Source: Calothrix sp. PCC 7716 (lineage in GTDB: Bacteria > Cyanobacteriota > Cyanobacteriia > Cyanobacteriales > Nostocaceae). Taken from it: a stretch of 64,000 bases of DNA. The notes below the pieces were generated by a model. That model searched no databases. It was not told the DNA's origin and saw only the letters and a list, made by a program, of their open reading frames with translations. The stretch is from positions 3,782,001 through 3,846,000 of the forward strand of contig NZ_AP025018.1 of the NCBI RefSeq assembly GCF_019977735.1, written 5' to 3'. Position 1 is the first letter of the stretch, and each line of letters starts with the position of its first letter. Shown here piece after piece: positions 44,376 through 53,454 of this stretch. Both the position numbers and the translations under genes were made by a program.

Positions 44376-46145
44376 TCACCCATCCTCAAACAGACGTTCA
44401 CCTTTGTGCAAGCGGTAAGCCATTTGGTAAGTTTGAGCTTGCGAGCGCATTGTTGGAGCATGTGCCGCTAAATACCTTGTTGCCGCCATCAAAAGATTGT
44501 AGGCGCCTTCTTTATGAGATTTGGCCAATAAATAATACTGTTTGAAGGCAGCTTCTATTTCTTGAATGACATGGAAATCGCGATTCTCTCGCAACATTAA
44601 TTTACCTAACGTTGCCATTAATAACTCTGGTTTACCTCCACTATATAGATACTGAGCAACTAATTTGCCAGCTTCATTTACTTGTTGCTGACGGTTTAGT
44701 AAATCTGGTAGCTGGTTAAGTAAATTTTCTGGGTTATCTATAGTATCTTTTGGTTCAGGAATTCGTGCTGGTGGCACATTCAAAAAGCGGTTGAGGTATA
44801 CACTCATGGCGCCATCGAACACACCGCGTAACAATTCAATTGAAGGTACGCGCCGTAAACCTTGATGAACAGCGTTGGCATAAGTAAACGGATGGTGTGC
44901 TGTGTCCCAGTCGCCAAAGTCATTATTCGTGTTAAAACGGGCAACGCGCAAGGCAGCAGCATAAGCCACAGCAAGCGCTAATTGTTCTTCTGTTGCGCCA
45001 GAGCGTAAGGCATTAAGCAACACATCAACTATAGCTTGGGGGTCATCTCCTAAAAGAATAGTAGTTGATTCATCCTGACTTGCCCAACTACCGTGGCGCC
45101 TACTTCCTGCTTCTAATGCAGCAGGTAACTGTTCAAACGCATTATCAACAATTGCTACTAAATCTACAGGATAACGCCATGAACTAGATTCTTCCATGCG
45201 AGAAGCACTTGTTAAAGGAACAACCAAACTTGCTAAGACCTGTTCGGCGCCTTGCCAGTCCACATAATCAAGTGCTTCTAACGCCTTATTGATAAAATCA
45301 ACAGTATGACCGACATCAAGGTAACGGTGGTCTGTGGCAGCAGCAAACAGCATATCTACAATTTGCGCTCTCGATAAACCCACACGAACAGCTGTTACCA
45401 AACAACGTTCTGCTGCTTCGCTATCTCGTCGTTCGATAAATTCGCGAAACCAATTTTTGAGAGTGTTTGCATCAATATTAGAATTGGGCAACGGATGAAC
45501 ACCAAAATGTGGTGGTGCTTCTGAACTATCACGCGCTACAGCAGAAAGTCCTTGATAAAGGGCAAAAGGTTTATCGAGATTATCTAAATAAGGCAACAAA
45601 TTCATCATGCAAGTTAAAATAGTTAAACCACTACTCCAACCTTGCTTATTGTAACGGGTGCCGAATTCTAATCCCGTCCGGAAAATCTCAGCAGCATCAA
45701 CACGCTTATCTAAAGCAATCACAGACTTCGCAATAACAAGAGAAATACCATGCTCTAAACCATCTTGAAGTCGCTGACGCTGGTGTGTAACCAAATCAAC
45801 TTGAGGCGTTAAATTTACCCAAATCTCGCCATCTCTAATTTCTACAGGAAACGCGCGCACATCATCAGCCCAAGAATCAAAAGTACCACCGCTATCAAGG
45901 TCAAAGCGAGCGTAATGCCAAGGGCAAGTAACAATTCCATCTTTACAAATACTGCCATGTAACGGAAAACCCATGTGTGGACAACGGTTGTCAATGGCAT
46001 AAACTTTGCCATCGCTGTAAAAAAGAGCGATAACGTGTTGTTCTAAATTAACTACTTTACCGCCCTCTGTTTGTACTTCAACTAATTTGGCAGCAAAGAC
46101 ATAGCGTTCTTTCGTATAGGTTGAGTTTTCAAATGTTTGAGTCAT
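44376..46145 (-). CDS. Rieske protein with large all-helical C-terminal domain
   Basis: The protein has 589 residues. Residues 10-115 form a Rieske ferredoxin-type domain (CPHMGFPLHG and CPWHYARFDLDSG). The remaining 470 residues look helical and contain LVTAVRVGLSRAQIVDMLFAAATDHRYLDVGHTVDF and several His-rich segments (HHPFTYANAVHQGLRRV, ATRYLAAHAPTMR), reminiscent of questin-oxidase-like proteins. It is not a classical oxygenase: the Rieske part resembles small ferredoxin subunits such as those of nitrite reductase, fused to a putative oxidase. Separately transcribed from the first Rieske gene. Function unknown; confidence is high only for the Rieske domain. Confidence 0.8.
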   Translation of the reverse strand: MTQTFENSTYTKERYVFAAKLVEVQTEGGKVVNLEQHVIALFYSDGKVYAIDNRCPHMGFPLHGSICKDGIVTCPWHYARFDLDSGGTFDSWADDVRAFPVEIRDGEIWVNLTPQVDLVTHQRQRLQDGLEHGISLVIAKSVIALDKRVDAAEIFRTGLEFGTRYNKQGWSSGLTILTCMMNLLPYLDNLDKPFALYQGLSAVARDSSEAPPHFGVHPLPNSNIDANTLKNWFREFIERRDSEAAERCLVTAVRVGLSRAQIVDMLFAAATDHRYLDVGHTVDFINKALEALDYVDWQGAEQVLASLVVPLTSASRMEESSSWRYPVDLVAIVDNAFEQLPAALEAGSRRHGSWASQDESTTILLGDDPQAIVDVLLNALRSGATEEQLALAVAYAAALRVARFNTNNDFGDWDTAHHPFTYANAVHQGLRRVPSIELLRGVFDGAMSVYLNRFLNVPPARIPEPKDTIDNPENLLNQLPDLLNRQQQVNEAGKLVAQYLYSGGKPELLMATLGKLMLRENRDFHVIQEIEAAFKQYYLLAKSHKEGAYNLLMAATRYLAAHAPTMRSQAQTYQMAYRLHKGERLFEDG

Positions 46146-46339
46146 AATTTTGTTTATTAATTATATTCGCGCTTTAGAGACAGAATTAATACGGTCTCTA
46201 CAATCGCAATTTTCACAAATTATTTAATTTTTACAATGTTTGTTCTTATCTTCTACTGTGACAAAATAAACAGCTTTTGGAGCAAAGACAATTTTAATTT
46301 TTGTAAACTTACCTTTTCTTCTTTCTTACCTTTGTGTTC

Positions 46340-46526
46340 TACCCTGCGGGAAATTTCCTTTGAAGAGGCGAATTTAAGAAATGCGTCTTTATTTGGTGCT
46401 GGTCTTATAGATGTTAACTTCAAAAATGCTGACTTGACAGGAGTTAATATGGCCGAAGCCGCTATTGGTGGCGCCAATTTTGATGGAGCTAATCTTGAAG
46501 TAGCTCTTTACGAGCAGGAAATTTAA
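46340..46526 (+). pseudogene. Fragment of a pentapeptide-repeat gene
   Basis: From about 46353 the frame reads SFEEANLRNASLFGAGLIDV, NFKNADLTGVNMAEAA and GGANFDGANLEVAL, which are A(D/N)LxX pentapeptide repeats. The open frame begins at 46236 with unrelated, repeat-like codons (including a CCTGCGGGAAA piece also found at 13779). There is no ribosome site, so it is probably the 3' remnant of a larger gene; a short functional protein cannot be excluded. Confidence 0.5.
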
Positions 46527-46822
46527 GGTATAGATAGTGGTTCGTGTCAATAGTTTTGGTCTGTTCTCTCTTCTTAGCTCTTTCTTTGTGTACGAGCGTG
46601 TCTAAGAAAGCGGGAAATCCTCGCTCCTTATGTGGTTTATTCTTCTTTTCTCCGTGTACTCTGCGTCTCTGTGGTTAAAAAAAATATATATGACTGCACA
46701 GGCAAGATGCCTGTGCCACAACACCACAAAATTGACGACATAAATCAGCAGATTAAAGAGTGAAAAGTAAATATTTCTTAAAGATAGCAATATTTTAAAC
46801 AACTGTACTATATAAATAACGT

Positions 46823-46848
46823 TAGAGACGTTACATGTAACGTCTCTA
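46823..46848. repeat. 26-nt perfect palindrome upstream of topoisomerase gene
   Basis: TAGAGACGTTACA and its complement form a perfect dyad, 28 bases before the topoisomerase ATG, identical in core to 35503-35530. It could act as an operator or mRNA leader hairpin here, although its other copies lie at gene ends. Nothing else is notable from 46527, except a CACAGAGACGCAGAG repeat at 46653-46676. Confidence 0.65.
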
Positions 46849-46876
46849 CAAGTGCTGCATCATTTCTGTCAGGTTT

Positions 46877-49342
46877 ATGCTTAAACGCCTTCTAGTTGTA
46901 GAATCTCCTGGTAAAGTCAAGAAGCTTAGTCAAATACTCGGCGCCGACTGGATAGTTCGTGCGAGTTGTGGTCATATTCGGCAACTTAGCGATGAAGGAG
47001 AAGATTCGCTGGGTTTTACTATGGATGACAACAGTGTTAAGTGTCGTTATATTGCGCGCGACCATCAAGCGAAGGAAACTATACAAAAGTTAAAAGCTGC
47101 TTGTTCCCAGGTGCAGGAAGTCGTTTTAGCAACTGACCCTGATAGAGAGGGTGAAACTATTGCTTGGCACCTTAAAGAAGCTTTGGGGTTAAGAGAACCG
47201 AAACGTGTCGTATATACAGAAATTACAGAAGCTGCTGTGCGTGCGGCAATTGCAAATCCCAGAAAGCTTGATTTAAATTTAATTGGGGCTGGTTTATGTC
47301 GAGATTGTTTAGATAAGCTGGTTGGTTATAAAGGAAGTCCTTTAGTTTGGGCATTAAATAATGGCGCCAAAAGTGTCGGCAGAGTTCAAAGTGCAACTTT
47401 ACATTTAATATGTCAGCGTGAAAGAGAAATCCAAACGTTTGTACCTCAAGATTATTGGAGTGTATGGGTAGACTACGCTGAGGGGTTTAGAGCTTTTTAT
47501 AAAGCTTTATTAAATACTCAAACCGAGGCGCCTGCTAATCAAGAAGATGTTAATGATGATGCTGCTACTAAAAATGATACACAGGCGCCTGAATCAACGC
47601 GCGTTCTTTCAGAACAAGAAGCAGACCGTTTAGTTGAAGAAGCAAAACGTCATCCTCACCACGTTGTTCAATACGAAGGAAAACTTACTTACCGTCAACC
47701 TCCTCCAGCATTTATCACTTCGTCGCTACAGCAAGCTGCTGGTTCCAGGTTGAAATTTTCTCCTGACAAAACTATGCAAGTTGCACAAAAGTTGTATGAA
47801 GCAGGTTTAATAACTTACATGCGAACTGACTCTGTAATGTTGAGTCCTGAGTTTTGCGATAGCGCACGCAAGTGGTTACAGCAGAACGACCCGCAAAACG
47901 TCCCCAAGAACACAGCTAAACACCGTAGTAGTAAAACTGCTCAAGAAGGTCACGAAGCTATTCGTCCTACAGATGTATTTAAACCTTCAGCACAGATACG
48001 GCTAGAAGTAACGTCGGATGAATTTAGCTTGTATGTAATGATATGGAAACGCGCGATAGCTTCGCAGTGTTGTGCTGCTCAACTACGTAAAACCCTGATT
48101 ATTACACAGTCGGGTGATGTTTTATGGCAAGCGAGAGGTCAAGTTGTTGAATTTCTCGGTTACGCACGTTACTGGTCAAACTTAAGTAAAGATACACTTT
48201 TACCCAATTTACAGCAAGGGCAAGAATTAACTTTAGAAGACGCAGGTCACGAAAAGAAAAAAACTCAACCACCACCACGTTATACCGAACCCAAGTTAGT
48301 GCAATTAATGGAGCGTAAAGGTATCGGGCGCCCAAGTACATATTCTCCCACGATTGCCACTCTCAAAAAACGCACTTATATAGAGTTAGCCAAAGACATA
48401 TTACACCCGACAACACTAGGGTTAGAAGTCGATGATTTTTTACAAAAAGCATTACCAGATTTATTAGAAACCGAGTTTACCGCCAAAATGGAAGATGTGC
48501 TAGACACAATAGCTTCGGGTAAACAAGCTTGGCAGCGTTATCTCATTGATTGGAATCAAAATTATTTTGCCCCAGCTATTGCAAAAGCCAAAACAGTACC
48601 TGTCACTCCATCTAATGTAAAGAATGCTGGCAGTACAACTCAACGTAATTATGAAACTTCTCGCAGCAAGTGTCCTGAGTGCAAAAACAACTTAGCCAAA
48701 ATACCTAGTAGCAAAGTCAAGAAAAAATATTTTCTGAAGTGTGTAAGCGGATGCGACAATGTAGTTCTATTTTGGAGCGATTATAGCAAATCATGGGAGG
48801 CGCCTCGCTCTTCTAATGGTGAAACTGCGAAAACAGATGGTGGCGCCAAAACGGCGCCAAAATCTCAAAAATCAGCTGCTAACTTAACAAAATTTCCTTG
48901 TCCTGTTTGCAAAAAACCTTTGGAAGAGTACAGTTATACGAAGGACGGGCAAGATAAAACAATGCTGCGGTGTTCTAACCCCGACTCGCAGAATGATAGT
49001 AAACACAAAGATGTAGCTTATTTTAGTACAGCCAAAGGATGGTGGAGTCCTAAGTTTGGTGAGTTGGAGTCTAGTCAAGAAGACTCACAACCCTCAAAAG
49101 CCAAAACTACTAAAACACCCACTACAGGTAAAGTTACCAAATATCCCTGTCCAGTCTGCAAAAAACCACTTGAAGAGTACAGCTATACAAAAGACGGACA
49201 AAATAAAACGATGCTGCGGTGTTCTAACCCAGAGTCGCGGAATGATAGTAAGCATAAAGATGCAGCTTATTTTAATACAGCGAAAGGCTGGTGGAGTCCT
49301 AAATTTGGTGAGTTGAAATCTACTAAAGCTGAGAAAAAATAG
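46877..49342 (+). CDS. topA: Type IA DNA topoisomerase with duplicated zinc modules
   Basis: This enzyme relaxes negatively supercoiled DNA through a 5'-phosphotyrosine. It has 821 residues. The Toprim domain is VVESPGKVKKL, with the acidic motif ATDPDREGETIAWHL. Catalytic Tyr lies in GLITYMRTDS (near residue 315). AKSVGRVQSATL and RKGIGRPSTYSPTI are family signatures. The C-terminus has one four-Cys unit (SKCPECKNNLA with CVSGCDNV) and two near-identical modules 82 residues apart, each with FPCPVCKKPLEEYSYTKDG or YPCPVCKKPLEEYSYTKDG and MLRCSNP. The N-terminus and zinc tail differ from the housekeeping cyanobacterial enzyme, so it may be a second copy. Confidence 0.93.
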   Translation: MLKRLLVVESPGKVKKLSQILGADWIVRASCGHIRQLSDEGEDSLGFTMDDNSVKCRYIARDHQAKETIQKLKAACSQVQEVVLATDPDREGETIAWHLKEALGLREPKRVVYTEITEAAVRAAIANPRKLDLNLIGAGLCRDCLDKLVGYKGSPLVWALNNGAKSVGRVQSATLHLICQREREIQTFVPQDYWSVWVDYAEGFRAFYKALLNTQTEAPANQEDVNDDAATKNDTQAPESTRVLSEQEADRLVEEAKRHPHHVVQYEGKLTYRQPPPAFITSSLQQAAGSRLKFSPDKTMQVAQKLYEAGLITYMRTDSVMLSPEFCDSARKWLQQNDPQNVPKNTAKHRSSKTAQEGHEAIRPTDVFKPSAQIRLEVTSDEFSLYVMIWKRAIASQCCAAQLRKTLIITQSGDVLWQARGQVVEFLGYARYWSNLSKDTLLPNLQQGQELTLEDAGHEKKKTQPPPRYTEPKLVQLMERKGIGRPSTYSPTIATLKKRTYIELAKDILHPTTLGLEVDDFLQKALPDLLETEFTAKMEDVLDTIASGKQAWQRYLIDWNQNYFAPAIAKAKTVPVTPSNVKNAGSTTQRNYETSRSKCPECKNNLAKIPSSKVKKKYFLKCVSGCDNVVLFWSDYSKSWEAPRSSNGETAKTDGGAKTAPKSQKSAANLTKFPCPVCKKPLEEYSYTKDGQDKTMLRCSNPDSQNDSKHKDVAYFSTAKGWWSPKFGELESSQEDSQPSKAKTTKTPTTGKVTKYPCPVCKKPLEEYSYTKDGQNKTMLRCSNPESRNDSKHKDAAYFNTAKGWWSPKFGELKSTKAEKK

Positions 49343-49673
49343 TTTGAGGGGGGATTTTTATCAAAATGTAAAGAAATAAATATTGTAGCGCACGGTACAT
49401 GACTGTAAATAATACTTATGACAATAATACAGACATTGCAATCACCTCACATACTTAGTGACCTTCGTTGCGGCTCGGCTAACCACCGGGCTATTTATTT
49501 GCGCGTTTTTTGCGTTCACGGAGTGTTTCCGGAGGAGAATATTACTTAGAGTGGGGAGGAAGAAGTAACTAAAGTTACTATTACGAGGTTTTTTGGGTTT
49601 TTGGAGGGATGTGTTGGTGAATGGTGTAGAAATGTATAGTATTTTGAAGAGATAAAAACTTAAAATATTTAAG
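49343..49673. other. Intergenic stretch
   Basis: No gene was found. It contains a GC-rich unit (about 49461-49540, including GGCTCGGCTAACCACCGGGC and CGTTCACGGAGTGTTTCCGG) that has the look of a dispersed repeat. The last 60 bases presumably include the promoter of the SGNH hydrolase. Confidence 0.4.
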
Positions 49674-50387
49674 ATGCAAACTTTCTTAACACCTTCCCCA
49701 ATGCAATTGTCGTTTCGACCAGTAAAACCTCAAACTCAACCGAAAAAGATTGTCGCGCTAGGGGATAGTTTAATATATGGTTTTGGCGACCCTGAAGGCG
49801 GTGGTTGGGTGGAAAGATTACGCCGCACTTGGATGTTACCTGATAGTCCGGGTCATGTATTGTATAACCTGGGAGTGCGGGGTGATAGAACGATGCAGGT
49901 TGCCCAACGTTTGGAGGTTGAGTTTCAGAGTCGTGGAGAGTTGCGAAATCGTGTTCCTGATTTGATTATTCTTTCTGTAGGGGTTAATGACTCCGCACGT
50001 GTTGGTCGTATTGATGGTAAGAATTATACGGACTTTGACCGCTTTGAGCTTGAAATTGCGACGTTACTTGAACAAGCACAACGGTTATGTCCTGTGTTTT
50101 TTGTGGGAATGGCGCCTGTTAATGAAAGTAAAATGCCATTTTTAGATTGTTTATACTATAATCACGCTGATCAATATCGTTATAAACAAGCGACTCGTAT
50201 GGCTTGTGTAGAAAGAGGAATACCTTATCTTGATATTTTTGACACTTGGATAGCACACGGTCAAGACTGGATTGATGCGCGTATTGGTGAAGATGGGTTA
50301 CATCCCAACACTCTAGGCTATAAAACTTTATTAGAACAAGTTATAAATTGGGAACCACTATCTAAAGTTGAAAGTGCTGAGTATTGA
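49674..50387 (+). CDS. SGNH/GDSL-type hydrolase
   Basis: This is a 237-residue lipase/esterase-like hydrolase. Block I is VALGDSLIYGFGD with the nucleophile Ser, block II is NLGVRGDR, block III is LSVGVNDS with the Asn of the oxyanion hole, and block V is DGLHPNTLG with the catalytic Asp and His. There is no signal peptide, so it is likely cytoplasmic. Substrates could be acyl esters or thioesters. The last five codons and the stop (Glu-Ser-Ala-Glu-Tyr-stop) are written by the heptamer repeat that follows, so the C-terminal end may be recent. Confidence 0.88.
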   Translation: MQTFLTPSPMQLSFRPVKPQTQPKKIVALGDSLIYGFGDPEGGGWVERLRRTWMLPDSPGHVLYNLGVRGDRTMQVAQRLEVEFQSRGELRNRVPDLIILSVGVNDSARVGRIDGKNYTDFDRFELEIATLLEQAQRLCPVFFVGMAPVNESKMPFLDCLYYNHADQYRYKQATRMACVERGIPYLDIFDTWIAHGQDWIDARIGEDGLHPNTLGYKTLLEQVINWEPLSKVESAEY

Positions 50388-50600
50388 GTGCTGAGTGCTG
50401 AGTATTGAAGTGCTGAGTATACAAAACTGAGCTATCTTATAGATTCTTCACTACGTTCAGAATGACAGTTCTAAACTTTAGCACTCCCAACTCCTAACTC
50501 CTAACTCCTAACTCCTAACTCCTAACTCCCAACTCCTAACTCCTAACTCCTAACTCCTAACTCCTAACTCCGTTCCTCAGCACTCAGCACTCAGCACTTT
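50370..50600. repeat. Heptamer tandem repeat blocks (GTGCTGA, CTCCTAA, CTCAGCA)
   Basis: About five GTGCTGA/GTATTGA units (50374-50418) are followed by about a dozen CTCCTAA/CTCCCAA units (50485-50570) and three CACTCAG units (50578-50597). The first and last are complementary. This is STRR-type sequence. Between them lies a CACTACGTTCAGAATGACAG dispersed repeat. Confidence 0.85.
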
Positions 50601-50609
50601 AAACTCCTT

Positions 50610-51044
50610 ATGACTCCTACTCTATTTGGTCGCTGGCAAACTCGCTTATTGTTACTCGCAACGGTTGGTGTTATTGTCTCGTTACCTTTTGTATCAGGTT
50701 TAATCGGCGCCAGTCCAGGGTCGATATATTTCTGGATACTAGGTTATGTTGCTGTTTTTGGGATTATTTGGGATGTTGTCTATGACCAAATACAAAAGTA
50801 CCGTTGGGATAGAGACTGGCCCGCAGCATACCAGCTATTAGCGGGAATATGGGAAATGGTGTTTGTTTTCTGTGGCGCCAAGCTATTTGGGTTTCTGCCA
50901 ATTCCTATACCTAAAGAGCAATTAAACCCAGCAATGTTTTTGCTGCATTATAGCGCTGTATGGTTAGCAGTGTTTATCGCTTCGCAAAGTTTAATGCGGA
51001 TTATTTTTGTACGTTGGCGGTTTCGTGGCGGACAATGGCTGTAA
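50610..51044 (+). CDS. Conserved cyanobacterial membrane protein
   Basis: This 144-residue membrane protein of unknown function has four hydrophobic segments: LLLLATVGVIVSLPFVSGLI, SIYFWILGYVAVFGIIWDVV, QLLAGIWEMVFVFCGAKLFG and FLLHYSAVWLAVFIASQSLM. A conserved-looking cytoplasmic loop YDQIQKYRWDRDWPAAYQ lies between the second and third. The end, RWRFRGGQWL, is basic. It is followed 50 bases later by gltX on the same strand, perhaps cotranscribed by chance. Confidence 0.75.
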   Translation: MTPTLFGRWQTRLLLLATVGVIVSLPFVSGLIGASPGSIYFWILGYVAVFGIIWDVVYDQIQKYRWDRDWPAAYQLLAGIWEMVFVFCGAKLFGFLPIPIPKEQLNPAMFLLHYSAVWLAVFIASQSLMRIIFVRWRFRGGQWL

Positions 51045-51093
51045 CTATATAATAAGTTTTGCTTCCCCACAATTAATTTAAGAGAGATTTACT

Positions 51094-52533
51094 GTGACAG
51101 TAAGAGTTCGTATTGCACCTAGTCCGACTGGAAATTTACACATTGGTACAGCTAGGACTGCTGTATTCAACTGGTTATTCGCACGCCATTCTGATGGTAA
51201 GTTTATTCTGCGAATCGAAGATACTGACGAAGAACGCTCAAAAGACGAATTTACAGAAAATATATTTGAGGGTTTGCGCTGGTTAGGGTTGAACTGGGAT
51301 GAGGGTCCTTTCTTTCAATCGAAACGTTTAGATTTATATAAAGAGGCAGTACAAAAGTTATTAGACAAAGGTTTAGCTTATCGCTGCTATACGACTTCCG
51401 ATGAACTTGATACATTGCGCGAACTTCAAAAAGCTAAAAACGAGGCGCCTCGTTATGATAATCGTCATCGCAATTTGACAAAAGAACAAGAAGATGCATT
51501 TAAAGCTGAAGGACGTAGCTTTGTAATTCGCTTTAAAATCGATGACGACCGAGAAATTACATGGAATGATTTAGTGCGCGGTCAAGTTGTCTGGAAAGGA
51601 AGCGACTTGGGAGGTGATATGGTAATTGCACGCGCAGCAGATGATGGAGTGGGACAACCTCTTTATAATTTTGCTGTGGTTGTTGATGATATGGATATGC
51701 AAATTACACATGTTATTCGCGGTGAAGACCATATTGCTAATACTGCCAAGCAAATTTTGTTATACGAAGCTTTTGGCACCCAAGTTCCAGAATTTTCTCA
51801 TACACCCCTTATTTTGAACCAAGAAGGGCGTAAATTATCGAAGCGCGACGGTGTAACGTCAATTTCTGACTTTAAGAAGATGGGTTTTGTTGCTGAAGCG
51901 TTAGTTAACTATATGACGCTGTTAGGTTGGTCTCCTGTTGACTCGACGCAAGAAATATTTACTTTAGAAGAAGCTGCTAAACAATTTAGCTTTGAACGAG
52001 TTAATAAAGCTGGCGCCAAATTTGACTGGGCAAAGTTAGATTGGATTAATAGTCAGTATATTCACGCAATGCCCACCGAAAAGTTGATTCCTATGCTAAT
52101 TCCATATTGGGAAGAGGCTGGTTATGATGTTAAAGGGCGCCCTCAAGAATGGCTAGAAAAATTAACCGCTTTAATAGGCGCCAGTTTAACCCGCTTAACA
52201 GATGCAGTAGAAATTAGCAAACCCTTCTTTAATGACATTGAATACAACGAAGAAGCAAAAGCTCAATTACAACAAGAAGGTTCTAAAAACGCTTTGGAAT
52301 CTGTGTTAACAGCATTAGATAATACACAAGAACTTGCCGAAAATTCAGTGCAAGACATTATTAAACAGGTAATGAAAGCTACTAACTTGAAAAAACCTGC
52401 GGTCATGAAAGCCGTGCGTGCATCTCTGACAGGAGAAACCCACGGGCCAGACTTGGTACAATCATGGTTATTACTTCACCAAAATGGCGCCGATGTGTCG
52501 CGTATAAAAACTGCACTGCAACTAATCAACTAG
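51094..52533 (+). CDS. gltX: Glutamate-tRNA ligase
   Basis: This enzyme charges tRNA-Glu, also the precursor for chlorophyll and haem through glutamyl-tRNA reductase. It has 479 residues, full length. The class I signatures are [18 protein letters not shown] (HIGH) and [11 protein letters not shown] (KMSKS-like). [10 protein letters not shown] and [14 protein letters not shown] are family blocks. It probably charges tRNA-Gln as well, as in other cyanobacteria with the amidotransferase route. The start is GTG at 51094, preceded by AAGAGAG at 51081-51087, a usable ribosome site. A GTGGGCACTGCCCACC hairpin follows the stop. Confidence 0.97.
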   Translation: MTVRVRIAPSPTGNLHIGTARTAVFNWLFARHSDGKFILRIEDTDEERSKDEFTENIFEGLRWLGLNWDEGPFFQSKRLDLYKEAVQKLLDKGLAYRCYTTSDELDTLRELQKAKNEAPRYDNRHRNLTKEQEDAFKAEGRSFVIRFKIDDDREITWNDLVRGQVVWKGSDLGGDMVIARAADDGVGQPLYNFAVVVDDMDMQITHVIRGEDHIANTAKQILLYEAFGTQVPEFSHTPLILNQEGRKLSKRDGVTSISDFKKMGFVAEALVNYMTLLGWSPVDSTQEIFTLEEAAKQFSFERVNKAGAKFDWAKLDWINSQYIHAMPTEKLIPMLIPYWEEAGYDVKGRPQEWLEKLTALIGASLTRLTDAVEISKPFFNDIEYNEEAKAQLQQEGSKNALESVLTALDNTQELAENSVQDIIKQVMKATNLKKPAVMKAVRASLTGETHGPDLVQSWLLLHQNGADVSRIKTALQLIN

Positions 52534-52535
52534 TA

Positions 52536-52590
52536 GTAGGGTGGGCACTGCCCACCGTACATTTCGTAGCAGTGCCCACCCTACATTTGG
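52536..52590. repeat. GTGGGCACTGCCCACC hairpin repeat
   Basis: GGTGGGCACTGCCCACC and a second AGCAGTGCCCACCCTACATT unit right after the gltX stop, like 20690-20755. It may end gltX transcription. Confidence 0.6.
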
Positions 52591-52679
52591 TAGCAAATTA
52601 CTCTTCATCTGGAACAAATCACGTAGCATAGATGTCATCTATCACACTTAGAGTACTATGCAATTAAACTTCTGATGCC

Positions 52680-53159
52680 GTGTTAAATAAGACTTTTAAA
52701 CTATCATTTTTGTTAGTAACCGTCGCTGTCACCTCGGTAGTTAATACCCATGTACGCGCACAAGAGGCGCCTATATTTGGTGATGTGACTATAGGGCAAC
52801 AATTTGGGCCAGACCCAGTAACAGTAAGAGGGATGAGTGGTGGAGATGTTGCCGGAAGACGCATCACAAACTCACCAGACACACCAACTGGTCCATGTGC
52901 TGGCTTTTTTGATGAGAAACCAGACCATACTATTGAACTAAAAAATCGATTTGAATATTTAAAGCTACGAGTTGAAAGTCCTGCTGATACAACTTTAATA
53001 GTCAAAGGTCCCGGTGGCGCCTGGTGTAACGATGATTTAGATGGGAAAAACCCCGGTATTGTAGGTGCATGGCTACCCGGAACCTATAACGTCTGGATTG
53101 GTTCTTACCGAAAAAATAGTTACATTCCTTATACGTTACAAATCACAGAAGCTAAGTAA
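52680..53159 (+). CDS. Secreted beta-domain protein
   Basis: This 159-residue exported protein starts with GTG at 52680. The signal peptide LSFLLVTVAVTSVVNTHVRA ends at Ala-Gln-Glu. The mature part (residues 60-155: HTIELKNRFEYLKLRVESPADTTLIVKGPGGAWCNDD to GAWLPGTYNVWIGSYRKNSYIPYTLQI) has the pattern of a PPC-like beta-sandwich, often found in secreted proteins. Two Cys could form a disulfide. No catalytic residues are evident. A hairpin follows the stop. Confidence 0.78.
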   Translation: MLNKTFKLSFLLVTVAVTSVVNTHVRAQEAPIFGDVTIGQQFGPDPVTVRGMSGGDVAGRRITNSPDTPTGPCAGFFDEKPDHTIELKNRFEYLKLRVESPADTTLIVKGPGGAWCNDDLDGKNPGIVGAWLPGTYNVWIGSYRKNSYIPYTLQITEAK

Positions 53160-53177
53160 ATGAGTTGTAGATGGTGT

Positions 53178-53211
53178 GATTCCCGACTTTTAGTTGTCGT
53201 AGTCGGGAATC
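53178..53211. terminator. Hairpin after secreted protein gene
   Basis: GATTCCCGACT pairs perfectly with AGTCGGGAATC across a 12-base loop, 18 bases after the stop. The T-run is weak, so termination is likely but not certain. Confidence 0.6.
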
Positions 53212-53300
53212 TATTCACCATCTTTGAGTAATGTCTAGTAAAATAAATAAGAATTAAGTTAAATTTAATTAAGATTCGTGTTGACTTTACGGTAATGTCG

Positions 53301-53319
53301 TAACACGAGCGTCGTGTTA
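53301..53319. promoter_or_regulatory. Palindrome in ftsH leader
   Basis: TAACACGA-GCG-TCGTGTTA, a perfect 8-bp dyad, about 136 bases before the ftsH start. It could be an operator or a leader hairpin. Confidence 0.4.
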
Positions 53320-53454
53320 TCACAGCCTCGTCACGCATCCAAATTAAACATAATGGATTAAAAAACATCCGTTTAAGCGCGATTCGTAACCGAGTGTATA
53401 GCGCGGTTGCTTGAGCCATCGAAGTTGTATTGCAAAGAGGAACGACAAGTTAAA

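Noticed and set aside
46236-46352. N-terminal part of the pentapeptide-repeat frame
   Set aside because: It has no pentapeptide pattern and contains repeat-derived codons, so only the later part is treated as a gene fragment.
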